Shown here: positions 45,577 through 53,640 of the stretch, one piece after another | How the letters are laid out: each line of letters begins with the position of its first letter | How positions within the stretch are numbered: position 1 is the first letter of the stretch | DNA from: Mogibacterium kristiansenii | Lineage (GTDB): Bacteria > Bacillota > Clostridia > Peptostreptococcales > Anaerovoracaceae | Reading direction: 5' to 3' | Length of the DNA: 64,000 nucleotides | Assembly (NCBI RefSeq): GCF_009695905.1 | Contig: NZ_VUNA01000001.1 | Location: 62,001 to 126,000, forward strand | Notes under the pieces: model-generated | Told to the model about the DNA's origin: nothing | Seen by the model: only the letters and a program-made list of their open reading frames with translations | The model's database searches: none | Made by a program: the position numbers and the translations under genes

Positions 45577-46851
45577 ATGGCAAAAATTCTTGTGAATGAA
45601 AGCGGTCCACTTCATGGAACGGTGCAAATCAGTGGTGCGAAGAATGCGGTTCTTCCGTTAATGGCGGCAACCCTTTTGACCGGCGATACCTGCCGGATTG
45701 AGGATGTTCCGGATTTGGCGGATGTAAAAGTAATGCGGGAGATGCTCAAGAGCTTCGGCGCAGAAGTAGAGGAGCTGTCTCCTGGCGTGATTTCCGTTAC
45801 GGCAAAGGAGATTAAGACCACGGTGGGAGACTCAGAACTGGTAAGTGAAATGCGTGCTTCTACCATGGTGATGGGGCCGCTGCTGGCTCGCTGCGGCAAA
45901 TGCGTCATGCCGATGCCGGGCGGATGCTCCATCGGAAAACGTCCGATCGATCTCCACCTAAAGGGATTCCGTGCGCTGGGCGCAACGGTGGAATTCGATG
46001 AGGATAAAGAACATGTAATTCTTACCGCAGGACCGGACGGCTTGGTGGGAGATGCCATTTACCTGGACTTTCCAAGCGTAGGAGCGACGGAAAATATCCT
46101 GATGGCGGCAACCCTGGCGAAGAATGTGACGATTATTGAGAATGCGGCAAAAGAGCCGGAAATCGTCGATTTGGCCAATCAGCTGAACAAGATGGGTGCG
46201 AAGATTAAAGGCGCCGGAACGGATACCATCCGAATCACCGGCGTGGAATCTCTGTCCGGATCGATTCATACCGTTATTCCGGACCGGATTGAGACTGGAA
46301 CTTTTATGCTGGCGGCAGCGATTACCCGCGGCGACGTGCTGGTGCAGAATGGGATACCGGGGCACGTGCGTCCGATTATTGCAAAGCTGAAAGAATGCGG
46401 TGTAAAAGTAGAAGTTCAGGATGATGGAATTTACGTAGATGCCAGAGAAGGGGAACTGGTGGCTACAGACATCAAGACACTTCCGTATCCGGGCTTCCCG
46501 ACGGATATCCAGTCTCCGTTCATGACATTCCTCACCACGGTACACGGACAGAGTATCGTGCGGGAGACGGTATTTGAGAACCGTTTCATGCATGTGGTGG
46601 AATTGAACCGAATGGGAGCGGATATTACTACGGAAAGCCGGGAGGCATTTGTGCCGGGCGGAAAGAAGCTTCATGGGGCAAAAGTTCGTGCAACCGATTT
46701 GAGAGCAGGGGCGGCTATGGTTTTGGCCGGATTGGTTGCGACGGGAACCACAGAGGTAAGCGAAATCTACCATATCGAAAGAGGATATGAAAATTTTGTG
46801 CAGAAGTTTAAGGGTATTGGCGGAGATCTCATGCGTGTGGAGGAAGATTAA
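45577..46851 (+). CDS. murA: UDP-N-acetylglucosamine 1-carboxyvinyltransferase
   Basis: 424 residues, typical. 'SGAKNAVLPLMAATLL' at the start binds substrate; the catalytic Cys lies in 'MPGGCSIGKRPIDLH'. 'FPTDIQSPFMTFL' and 'FENRFMHVVELNRMGAD' match MurA. It adds enolpyruvate to UDP-GlcNAc, the first committed step of peptidoglycan. Having Cys rather than Asp predicts fosfomycin sensitivity (family knowledge). AAGGAG precedes the ATG. Confidence 0.96.
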   Translation: MAKILVNESGPLHGTVQISGAKNAVLPLMAATLLTGDTCRIEDVPDLADVKVMREMLKSFGAEVEELSPGVISVTAKEIKTTVGDSELVSEMRASTMVMGPLLARCGKCVMPMPGGCSIGKRPIDLHLKGFRALGATVEFDEDKEHVILTAGPDGLVGDAIYLDFPSVGATENILMAATLAKNVTIIENAAKEPEIVDLANQLNKMGAKIKGAGTDTIRITGVESLSGSIHTVIPDRIETGTFMLAAAITRGDVLVQNGIPGHVRPIIAKLKECGVKVEVQDDGIYVDAREGELVATDIKTLPYPGFPTDIQSPFMTFLTTVHGQSIVRETVFENRFMHVVELNRMGADITTESREAFVPGGKKLHGAKVRATDLRAGAAMVLAGLVATGTTEVSEIYHIERGYENFVQKFKGIGGDLMRVEED

Positions 46852-46882
46852 TTTTTCTTCAATAGAAGTAGTGGAGGTTTAG

Positions 46883-48862
46883 ATGACAGATAGTAAATAC
46901 CTGCAGATGCTGGCAGAAAAATATCCGAACCATCGTTCGGTGAAGGCGGAAATAATCAATCTGAGAGCCATTCTGGCCCTTCCAAAGGGTACAGAATACT
47001 TCCTCAGCGACTTGCACGGAGAGTACGATGCGTTTCAATACTTTGTTCGAAGTGCTTCCGGTACCATCAAGATGAAAATCGACGAGCACTTCTCCGGAAT
47101 GCTCAGCGAAGCGGAACGGGAGTCCCTGGCGGCGTTAATCTACGATCCGGTTGCAGAAATCAAACGGAGAAAAAAATCCGAGAAGGATTTCGATGCATGG
47201 TGCAAATCCGCAATTTATCGGCTGGTCATTATCTGCCGATCCGTATCCAGTAAATACACCCGGTCAAAAGTACGTCGGATTCTGCCGGACAACTCCGGAT
47301 ATGCTATGGACGAACTTCTTTTTGCGGACGATGACGAGAATCGAACCCATTATTACAATGAAATTATCGATTCCATCGTAGAGTACCGCTCGGCCGAAAC
47401 CATGATTGTGGAATTTGCCCGCACCATCAGCTCTTTGGCGGTGGATCATCTCCATATCATCGGCGATATTTTCGACCGTGGACCGAAGCCTCACCTGATT
47501 ATGGATTTTCTGATGACTCACCGAAATGTGGATATCCAGTGGGGAAATCACGATGTGGTTTGGATGGGTGCCGCTTGCGGAAACTGGGCGTGCATTGCGA
47601 ACATCATTCGGATGAATGTAAGCTACAACAACTTTGATATGCTGGAGTACGGTTACGGCATCAATCTGCGGCCGTTGGCAACCCTGGCGGAAAAAATTTA
47701 CAAAGACGACGAATGCAAGGCATTTTGGCCGCACGTATTGGATAAAAACAGATTCGATCCGATTCCGGAAGACTTGGCGGCGAAGATGCACAAAATGATT
47801 GCCATCTGTCAGTTCAAAATTGAAGGTCAGATTATTCAGGCGCACCCGGAGATGCATCTGGAAAAGCGTTTGCTTCTGGATAAAATTGATTTTGAGAACG
47901 GCACCGTGGAAGTGGAGGGAACCGTATATCCGCTGAAGGATGCCAATCTGCCGACCATCGATCCGGCGGATCCGTACCGACTGAGTCCGGAAGAGGAAGA
48001 AGTTATGATTGCCCTGGAGGCATCGATTCTCCGTTCGGATAAGCTGCAGGAGCACATCCAGTTCCTGTACAGCCACGGTGCACTGTACAAAACTCTGAAC
48101 GGAAACCTGATGTTCCACGGATGTATTCCTTTTACTGAGGATGGCGAATTTCGGGATGTAACCATCAACGGAATTACCCAACACGGGGCGAAGTTGATGG
48201 AGTACCTGGATAAGGAGCTTCGGGATGCGTATTTCAATCCGCCGAAGGGAAAGACTCGGGCGGAAGCGGCGAACCTCATGTGGTATCTGTGGCTGGGACC
48301 GGATTCTCCGCTGTTCGGCAAGGATAAAATGACTACCTTCGAGCGCTTGTTCATTGCGGACAAAGCGACCCACAAAGAGCATGTTGTACCGTACTATCGC
48401 TTAATCAACCAGAAGGACATCTGTGTGAAGATGATTCGGGACTTCGGCCTGGACGCTTCCCATGGAAAAATATTGAACGGTCACGTTCCGGTAAAAATCA
48501 AGGACGGCGAAAGCCCAATCAAGGGCGGCGGAATGCTGTACGTCATCGACGGCGGCATTTCCAAAGCGTACCAGAAGACCACCGGAATTGCGGGATACAC
48601 GTTTATCTTCAATTCTCGTTTCATGGCTCTGTCGGAACACCAGCCGTATCAGCCGCTGCGTCCGGACGGCACTCAAGAATTCAACAATCCGGTTATTCAG
48701 ACCGTATATACCCTTCCGCAGCGCATGCTGATTGTGGACACGGATAACGGAAAGGCGATTCGGGAGCAGATTGACGATTTGGAACAGTTGTTGCAAGCTT
48801 ATCGGAAAGGCAGTATTAAAGAAGTGTATCCGAAAAAAGGCAAGTATTATTCAAAGAATTAG
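46883..48862 (+). CDS. fbp: Fructose-1,6-bisphosphatase class III
   Basis: 659 residues, the large Firmicutes class III enzyme. Calcineurin-like metal motifs: 'YFLSDLHGEYDAFQYF' (D-x-H), 'HIIGDIFDRGPKPH' (G-D-x-x-D-R-G) and 'WGNHDVVWMGAACGN' (G-N-H-D). 'ILNGHVPVKIKDGESPIKGG' and 'DGGISKAYQKTTGIAGYT' close the site. It makes fructose-6-P for gluconeogenesis, supplying glmS when growing on amino acids. Confidence 0.95.
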   Translation: MTDSKYLQMLAEKYPNHRSVKAEIINLRAILALPKGTEYFLSDLHGEYDAFQYFVRSASGTIKMKIDEHFSGMLSEAERESLAALIYDPVAEIKRRKKSEKDFDAWCKSAIYRLVIICRSVSSKYTRSKVRRILPDNSGYAMDELLFADDDENRTHYYNEIIDSIVEYRSAETMIVEFARTISSLAVDHLHIIGDIFDRGPKPHLIMDFLMTHRNVDIQWGNHDVVWMGAACGNWACIANIIRMNVSYNNFDMLEYGYGINLRPLATLAEKIYKDDECKAFWPHVLDKNRFDPIPEDLAAKMHKMIAICQFKIEGQIIQAHPEMHLEKRLLLDKIDFENGTVEVEGTVYPLKDANLPTIDPADPYRLSPEEEEVMIALEASILRSDKLQEHIQFLYSHGALYKTLNGNLMFHGCIPFTEDGEFRDVTINGITQHGAKLMEYLDKELRDAYFNPPKGKTRAEAANLMWYLWLGPDSPLFGKDKMTTFERLFIADKATHKEHVVPYYRLINQKDICVKMIRDFGLDASHGKILNGHVPVKIKDGESPIKGGGMLYVIDGGISKAYQKTTGIAGYTFIFNSRFMALSEHQPYQPLRPDGTQEFNNPVIQTVYTLPQRMLIVDTDNGKAIREQIDDLEQLLQAYRKGSIKEVYPKKGKYYSKN

Positions 48863-48873
48863 AGGTGAGCGAA

Positions 48874-48969
48874 ATGAGTAAATTGACAACAATACTGGGT
48901 GGAGCACTTTTCGTAATGTGCATTTATTATTTTATGCTTTTGTACAAGAACAACAGAAATAAGCTGTAA
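48874..48969 (+). CDS. Tiny membrane peptide downstream of fbp
   Basis: 31 codons (MSKLTTILGGALFVMCIYYF then MLLYKNNRNKL) after AGAGGTGAGC. One hydrophobic helix and a short basic tail make it a plausible small membrane protein, 11 bases after fbp and ending before the terminator at 49173. No family recognised. The 200 bases between its stop and the terminator show no other gene. Confidence 0.55.
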   Translation: MSKLTTILGGALFVMCIYYFMLLYKNNRNKL

Positions 48970-49172
48970 ATAAATTTGCTGAAAAATGATGCTTCCTGTT
49001 GAGAAAGTGCAAAATGAAGTCAATTGTTCAAGATCATGTGACAGTATAACAAATGGGATACCATCGAAACTGTGCTAATGATTGTATTTTTTATAATTTA
49101 TGCACCGGTTAAAATATGCATGGATCTTGCAAGATTAAATTGCAAGGGTGGAAAATTTCTCAGATAACAGCA

Positions 49173-49198
49173 AGCCGGGATTATTTCCCGGCTTTTTA
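49173..49198 (+). terminator. Terminator of fbp transcript, with an element inserted in its T-tract
   Basis: AGCCGGGA (49173-49180) pairs with 49186-49193 around a 5-nt loop and is followed by TTTTTAATT. The last eight bases (TTTTAATT, 49194-49201) are the left target duplication of the element that starts at 49202. Confidence 0.85.
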
Positions 49199-49241
49199 AT
49201 TGGTTCTTCACTTTTTTCTCGGGGATTTTAACAAAAGAGCA

Positions 49242-49300
49242 AACCTGCATCCGGAAAGCAATCTCATCGTCAAGCTGAGATTGCTTTCCGGATGCAGGTT
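49242..49300. repeat. Perfect 25-bp stem hairpin inside the MITE
   Basis: 49242-49266 is the exact reverse complement of 49276-49300, with a 9-base loop. The arm CCTGCATCCGGAAAGC is shared with the terminator at 26926-26979. No long T-run follows, so it may act as structure only, though it could stall transcription either way. Confidence 0.85.
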
Positions 49301-49344
49301 CTTTCATTCTTGGGCACCGGCGGGCCGGGAAAATCCTGAGCATG

Positions 49345-49566
49345 TTGGCGTGTCCCGTCGGAGCTCCAAGGGTTTGCGGGCATGCCCACGCCAACATTTG
49401 CGCCGGATACCTGCTAATGAGATTCGGTTGTTGGCGTGCCCCGACAGAGATACAAGGGTTTGCGGGCATGCCCACGCCAAAATTTGCGCCGGATACCTGC
49501 TAATGAGATTCAATTGTTGGCGTGCTCTGACGGAGGATAAAGGCTTTGCGGGCATGTCCACGCCAA
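49345..49566. repeat. Array B of 86-bp hairpin repeats (three copies)
   Basis: TTGGCGTG starts at 49345, 49431 and 49517, exactly 86 bases apart. Each module is 50 bases and ends CCACGCCAA, pairing with its start. Joining sequences contain TTTGCGCCGGATACCTGC. Read on the minus strand the modules carry CCCGCAAACCCTT, aligning with CCCGCAAAGGCTT of array A at the same offset, so both arrays belong to one family in opposite orientation. Confidence 0.85.
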
Positions 49567-49744
49567 CACGCTCATGTCCATCATTAAGAAAAGAATGTTT
49601 ACCTTATATAAAAGGCAATCCCCGAGAAAAAAGTGAAGAACCTTTTAATTGCTTTGTTTTCCGCTACTGTACATAGTTCACATAATTAAATAGTTGTTGA
49701 TTGTTGCCGTCTTCATTCCGTCCGGTTCGTTGGACTCAAATATC

Positions 49745-49776
49745 AAAAAAATAAAAAAGCCGAGACATCTGTCTCG
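49745..49776 (-). terminator. Terminator of tRNA-Arg
   Basis: On the minus strand CGAGAC pairs with GTCTCG around a 4-nt loop (49761-49776), followed by GCTTTTTTATTTTTTT. It directly follows the tRNA CCA end. Confidence 0.85.
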
Positions 49777-49779
49777 ACT

Positions 49780-49856
49780 TGGTGCGCCCACAGGGACTCG
49801 AACCCCGAACCTTCACATTCGTAGTGTGCTACTCTATCCAATTGAGCTATGGGCGC
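49780..49856 (-). tRNA. tRNA-Arg (anticodon ACG)
   Basis: The minus strand folds as a full cloverleaf. Acceptor GCGCCCA/TGGGCGC, D-stem GCTC/GAGT, anticodon loop CTACGAA with anticodon ACG (A34, later inosine; T33 and A37 present), T-arm CGGGG-TTCGAGT-CCCTG, discriminator A and encoded CCA. The first pair of the anticodon stem is mismatched (G-A). It reads CGU/CGC/CGA arginine codons. A consensus promoter and a terminator flank it. Confidence 0.95.
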
Positions 49857-49871
49857 TCAACCGACTTATTT

Positions 49872-49900
49872 AGTATATCGCAGTATTGGTAATATGTCAA
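49872..49900 (-). promoter_or_regulatory. Promoter of tRNA-Arg
   Basis: Minus strand TTGACA (complement of 49895-49900), a 17-base spacer and TATACT (complement of 49872-49877), 16 bases before the tRNA. Confidence 0.8.
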
Positions 49901-50051
49901 CATAAAAATCAGAAAAATATTAAAAATCACATTTTGTTTAAAGAAAACCTATATCATTACTTATTGTGATAGATTTTTTCAATGTAACGAAGTGCTCCAT
50001 GTGTGCTACTATATAACCGTAAGATAGAAAAATGAATGGAGGGTTTTTATT

Positions 50052-50471
50052 ATGTCTATTACAGCAGAAACCGCAGCAGCGCACAAGAACGATCCGGCAG
50101 TACTGTGCTGCAGAGCAGAAGCAGGAACTAAATTGGAACCGGCAAACTTTGAGGATCCGGCAATCTTCCCGGACCTGATTGATACCGGCCTTCTGAACGT
50201 AGATGGCGCTCTGAAACTTGGACAGGTTCTGAATGGTTCCACACTGACCAAGACTGTTGATTCTCTGACACCGATTACACCGGATATCATTGATAAGTAC
50301 GATGAGGTTGCAGATGAGGCAGAAGAGGAAGCAGAAGAAGAGGAAAGCACAGAAGTTGCTGCACCGGCTGTTGCTGGTTCTGTAAGCGGTGTAACAATGA
50401 AAGCTGCAGGCGGCGTTCTGAAGCTTTATATTGGAGAAGGTAAAGACATCGCAATTGAGTTCCCACTGTAA
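50052..50471 (+). CDS. Stand-alone paralogue of the PrdA N-terminal domain
   Basis: 139 residues nearly identical in pattern to residues 1-145 of PrdA in this window: 'MSITAETAAAHKNDPAVLCC', 'LEPANFEDPAIFPDLIDTGL', 'KTVDSLTPITPDIIDKYDE', an acidic Glu/Ala linker and a C-terminal 'GVLKLYIGEGKDIAIEF' lobe. It lacks the rest of PrdA. TGGAGGG precedes the ATG and a terminator follows, so it is a complete small gene. With PrdD (PrdA middle) and PrdE (PrdA C-terminal part) it would make a second, three-piece PrdA. A partner or decoy role in D-proline reductase is inferred. Confidence 0.85.
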   Translation: MSITAETAAAHKNDPAVLCCRAEAGTKLEPANFEDPAIFPDLIDTGLLNVDGALKLGQVLNGSTLTKTVDSLTPITPDIIDKYDEVADEAEEEAEEEESTEVAAPAVAGSVSGVTMKAAGGVLKLYIGEGKDIAIEFPL

Positions 50472-50518
50472 GGGGGGGATTATTCGGGGTAATAACAAAT
50501 GCGATACAACTCCTTAGG

Positions 50519-50546
50519 GCCGGCTGTGTGATTGCAGCCGGTTTTG
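50519..50546 (+). terminator. Terminator of the PrdA-N gene
   Basis: CCGGCTG (50520-50526) pairs with 50535-50541 around an 8-nt loop, followed by TTTTGC. Confidence 0.8.
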
Positions 50547-50589
50547 CTTGCATGAGAAATATAATTTTATCGATAATCGTTGCAAAAGA

Positions 50590-50620
50590 AATCGGTCAGA
50601 CTCGATGAGTCTGACCGATT
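50590..50620. terminator. Bidirectional terminator
   Basis: A perfect 14-bp stem (AATCGGTCAGACTC, 50590-50603 with 50607-50620) and 3-nt loop lies between the converging PrdA-N and racemase genes. T-rich bases follow on the plus strand and a TTCTTTTG tract on the minus strand. Confidence 0.8.
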
Positions 50621-50643
50621 TTGTTACGGTTTAAAAATGTCGT

Positions 50644-51693
50644 TTACTGAGGAACAACGAAGCCCTTGGTCATTGGATCGTCCGGATCGCAGAACCAAGT
50701 TGCCTGACCGCAGAGGTAAGCAGCGCCCTTAACAGTTGGGATAACAGCGTCATAATCGCCAACCTTGGTTTCTTTCAGGATTCTGCCGATGAACTTGGTG
50801 CTGATGAAGGATTCATAAGTGAATGGAACATCTACGTCCAGTTCGCCCAGGGAGTGCAGGAGAGCCTGCTTTGCAGAAGTACCGGTTCCGCATGGGGAAC
50901 GATCCAGCTGAGGATCCTTAGGATCTCCGAATACTACCAGGTTTCTCAGGGTCAGCATATCCGGTTCCGGATTATCAACGGTGGAGTAGTTCTCAACCAG
51001 GTCTGCAGTTGTGATGTCCAGTTCAGGGTGCTGAATTTCAACAGTCTTGTTAACTTCCTGAAGAGCATAGCTGGAGAAGTCCTTGAGGAACTTTGCAGTG
51101 TCCGGACCAACCTTGATGCCGAAGTTCTTCTCGGTGTCAACCATGATGAAGAAGGATCCGCCGAAGGACAGGTCATAAGTTACTTCCTTGCCCTGGTATT
51201 CCAGCTTCAGGTCTTTCTTGTATACGAAAGCAGGTACGTTAGTCAGGGTTACGCCGGTAACCTTGCCGTCTTTGCAGTCTGCAACCAGAGTGATTACTCC
51301 GGCAGGAGCATCCAACTTAACGGTTGTCTGTGGCTCCTTCATTTCCATGAGTCCGGCTTCCAGAATAACGGTTGCCGCACCGATGGAGCAGTGACCGCAC
51401 ATGTTCAGCCAGCCGCCTGCATCCAGGAAGAAGATACCGAAGTCTGCTTCTTCGTGAATTGGCTCGCACAGAATAGCACCGAACATATCGTGATGTCCAC
51501 GAGGCTCGTGCATCAGCATGGTTCTGAAATCATCGTGGTGCTTCTCCAGATAGTGCTTCTTTTCAATCATTGTGTTTCCCTTCGTTTCAGGGCAATCAAG
51601 AGCAACTCTGCAGTACTCACCGGATGTGTGTGCTTCGATTGTTCTAACATGATCGGTATACAGATCAATGTTTACCTTAGGTTCAAATGCCAT
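50644..51693 (-). CDS. prdF: Proline racemase
   Basis: 349 residues of the proline racemase/PrdF family. The two catalytic cysteines are in 'WLNMCGHCSIGAATV' (Cys99) and 'DRSPCGTGTSAKQALL'. 'HTSGEYCRVALDCPE' is the typical start and 'TKFIGRILKETKVGDYDAVI' a later motif. It converts L-proline to D-proline, the substrate of the reductase encoded next door. It is transcribed away from prdC from a near-consensus promoter, with TAAGGAGG before the ATG. Confidence 0.95.
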   Translation of the reverse strand: MAFEPKVNIDLYTDHVRTIEAHTSGEYCRVALDCPETKGNTMIEKKHYLEKHHDDFRTMLMHEPRGHHDMFGAILCEPIHEEADFGIFFLDAGGWLNMCGHCSIGAATVILEAGLMEMKEPQTTVKLDAPAGVITLVADCKDGKVTGVTLTNVPAFVYKKDLKLEYQGKEVTYDLSFGGSFFIMVDTEKNFGIKVGPDTAKFLKDFSSYALQEVNKTVEIQHPELDITTADLVENYSTVDNPEPDMLTLRNLVVFGDPKDPQLDRSPCGTGTSAKQALLHSLGELDVDVPFTYESFISTKFIGRILKETKVGDYDAVIPTVKGAAYLCGQATWFCDPDDPMTKGFVVPQ

Positions 51694-51763
51694 AGCTAAA
51701 TACCTCCTTAGATTAGGTCGCTTGTAAATGATGTAGGTTAAATAATCTACAATTTATAATCTC

Positions 51764-51791
51764 ATTATAGACGAGAATTTCACAATGTCAA
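51764..51791 (-). promoter_or_regulatory. Promoter of proline racemase
   Basis: Minus strand TTGACA (complement of 51786-51791), a 16-base spacer and TATAAT (complement of 51764-51769), about 70 bases before the gene. Confidence 0.75.
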
Positions 51792-51829
51792 TATCACAAT
51801 TTATAATGTCAGCATAACAATAACAAATG

Positions 51830-51856
51830 CGTATCATGATAAAACTTCATGATACG
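51830..51856. promoter_or_regulatory. 10-bp inverted repeat between prdF and prdC promoters
   Basis: CGTATCATGA (51830-51839) and its exact complement (51847-51856) with a 7-base gap lie in the AT-rich divergent region, 40 bases upstream of the racemase -35 box. It looks like a dimeric regulator site, possibly controlling both units. No PrdR gene is in the window, and no sigma-54 (-24/-12) box was seen before prdC. Confidence 0.6.
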
Positions 51857-52016
51857 AATCATAGGGATTATCTAACAGTTATTTAACAAACAAGAATAAA
51901 AAAATGGTAAAAGCGTCCGAGGATACCGTCGGAAACCCCTTAAAATAAAGGAATAGAAAAGTAAAATGAGAAATAATGAATTATAGAGTTTTTCAATGCT
52001 GGGATTTATTATATCG

Positions 52017-52045
52017 TTGATTTGAATAGAATTCTGTGATAATAT
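52017..52045 (+). promoter_or_regulatory. Candidate promoter of the prd operon
   Basis: TTGATT (52017-52022), a 17-base spacer and TAATAT (52040-52045), about 80 bases before prdC. Confidence 0.6.
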
Positions 52046-52126
52046 TCATTATGTAAAAGGGCGATAATTTGTAATGAGATTCAAGTAATTGCCAATTCAG
52101 GAAATAATTTAAGGAGAGATTGTGTC

Positions 52127-53473
52127 ATGGAAAATTTACAAATTCTGTTAAGACAACATGTTGGTAAGCCTTGTGCACCGGTTGTCAAGAAGGGTGACAA
52201 AGTCAGAAGAGGTACTCTGATCGCTGAGCCAACAGGTCTTGGAGCAAACATTTTCTCCAGCGCTGACGGTGTTGTTGAAGATGTATTAGAAGACAGAATC
52301 ATCATCAAACCAGATGAAGAGCAGAGTGAAGATTATGAGAAGATTCCGGAAGGAACACCGCTGGAAATGGTTAAGGCAGCCGGTGTTGTCGGAATGGGAG
52401 GAGCAGGATTCCCGACCGGAATTAAGCTGGACACTCACTTCGATGGAGATGGATACATTCTGGTTAACGCTTCCGAGTGTGAACCGGGACTGGCTCACAA
52501 CATTGAGCAGCTTGACAGAGAGCCTGAGAAGGTAATCAAGGGTATCAAGTATGCAATGGAGATCTCCGGAGCAGACAAAGCAATCATCGCTATTAAGAAG
52601 AAACATCACGATACTATTGTAAAGCTGGACGAGCTTCTTGCAGATGAACCGGCAATCTCGAGACATCTGCTTCCGGACATTTATCCGATGGGTGAAGAAA
52701 GAGCCGTTGTAAGAGAATGTCTCGGTATCGAACTGGAGCCAAGCCAGCTCCCAAGCGCAGCAAAAGCCGTTGTAATCAACAGTGAGACCTGCGCAAGAGT
52801 GGCAGAAGCAATCGACGAAAGAAAGCCATCATTCCTGAAGAACCTGACCGTAAGAGGCAAGCTGAACGGCGGTCACGATGCTCACGTATTCGTAGACGTA
52901 CCGGTTGGTACCAGCGTAGGTTCTCTGATTGAAAGAGCCGGCGGCATCGATGGCGACTACGGTGAAATCATCATGGGTGGTGCATTCACCGGAAGAGCTT
53001 GCACCGTTGACGAACCGATTTGCAAGAATACCGGAGCAATTCTGGTATCCATGCCATTCATGGATCTCCACGGAGCAAACCTGGGAATTCTGGTATGTGC
53101 ATGTGGCGGAAACCTGGAAAGAATGCGTGATTTGGCAAAGAAGTACAATGCAAAAGAAGTATCTCTGTGCTACTGCAAGCAGGCTCAGGAACAGCCGAAC
53201 GGATCCAGAAAGTGCGAGAGACCGGGTAACTGCCCGGGCCAGGTTGCAAACAACCTGCAGTTCAAGAAGGATAAGTGCGAATACATCATCATCGGAAACT
53301 GCTCTGACTGCTCCAACACAGTTATGGCATCCGGTCCGAAGATGGGCCTGAAGGTTCTGCACATGACTGACCATGTTATGAGAGCGGTAGATCACCCGCT
53401 GTACAGAACTCTGAGAGTATCCAAGCACGTGGATCAGGATCTCAACGTTGTAGATAACGTAGAGAACAACTAA
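52127..53473 (+). CDS. prdC: Proline reductase electron-transfer protein PrdC
   Basis: 448 residues related to RnfC. An N-terminal sandwich ('LLRQHVGKPCAPVVKKGDKV', 'AEPTGLGANIFSSADGVVED') is followed by 'GVVGMGGAGFPTGIKLD', 'NASECEPGLAHN', and an SLBB-type domain ('TVRGKLNGGHDAHVFVDVPV'). The C-terminal part is cysteine-rich ('CACGGNLERM', 'LCYCKQAQEQ', 'NCSDCSNT'). PrdC feeds electrons to the reductase. Clostridial homologues can carry selenocysteine; this frame has no internal UGA, so cysteine is used throughout. Upstream AAGGAGAGA. Confidence 0.9.
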   Translation: MENLQILLRQHVGKPCAPVVKKGDKVRRGTLIAEPTGLGANIFSSADGVVEDVLEDRIIIKPDEEQSEDYEKIPEGTPLEMVKAAGVVGMGGAGFPTGIKLDTHFDGDGYILVNASECEPGLAHNIEQLDREPEKVIKGIKYAMEISGADKAIIAIKKKHHDTIVKLDELLADEPAISRHLLPDIYPMGEERAVVRECLGIELEPSQLPSAAKAVVINSETCARVAEAIDERKPSFLKNLTVRGKLNGGHDAHVFVDVPVGTSVGSLIERAGGIDGDYGEIIMGGAFTGRACTVDEPICKNTGAILVSMPFMDLHGANLGILVCACGGNLERMRDLAKKYNAKEVSLCYCKQAQEQPNGSRKCERPGNCPGQVANNLQFKKDKCEYIIIGNCSDCSNTVMASGPKMGLKVLHMTDHVMRAVDHPLYRTLRVSKHVDQDLNVVDNVENN

Positions 53474-53485
53474 TTTCTGAATAAT

Positions 53486-53514
53486 TAGGGCAGTGTGAAT
53501 GCTGCATTGCCCTA
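53486..53514 (+). promoter_or_regulatory. Hairpin between prdC and prdA
   Basis: TAGGGCAGTG (53486-53495) pairs with 53505-53514 (one G-T) around a 9-nt loop. It is not followed by a T-run, so it more likely marks a processing or stability element than a full stop. The remaining bases to 53640 hold only the prdA ribosome site. Confidence 0.5.
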
Positions 53515-53640
53515 GTTATATATAAAAGTAGATATTTATTTTCCTTTGCTGTACCGGCAGACCCCGATTGTCGGTGCGGCGGAGTGGATAAATATATATT
53601 TGCAAATGCAAGGCAAAACATTTTAAGGAGGAAGATCGAT

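Larger units (their letters stand above)
49202..49642. mobile_element. 441-bp miniature inverted-repeat element (MITE)
   Basis: The first 26 bases (49202-49227, GGTTCTTCACTTTTTTCTCG onward) are the exact reverse complement of the last 26 (49617-49642). Both ends are flanked by TTTTAATT (49194-49201 and 49643-49650), an 8-bp target duplication. No coding frame is supported inside. Internally it has a perfect 25-bp hairpin (49242-49300) and three 86-bp repeats (49345-49566). GG-CTTC-type ends with 8-bp duplications are like ISL3-family insertion sequences, so an ISL3-type transposase elsewhere could move it (inference). Confidence 0.85.

Noticed and set aside
49242-49300. A regular gene terminator instead of part of the mobile element
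   Set aside because: It lies inside the element boundaries, no gene ends before it, and a complete terminator precedes the element at 49173.
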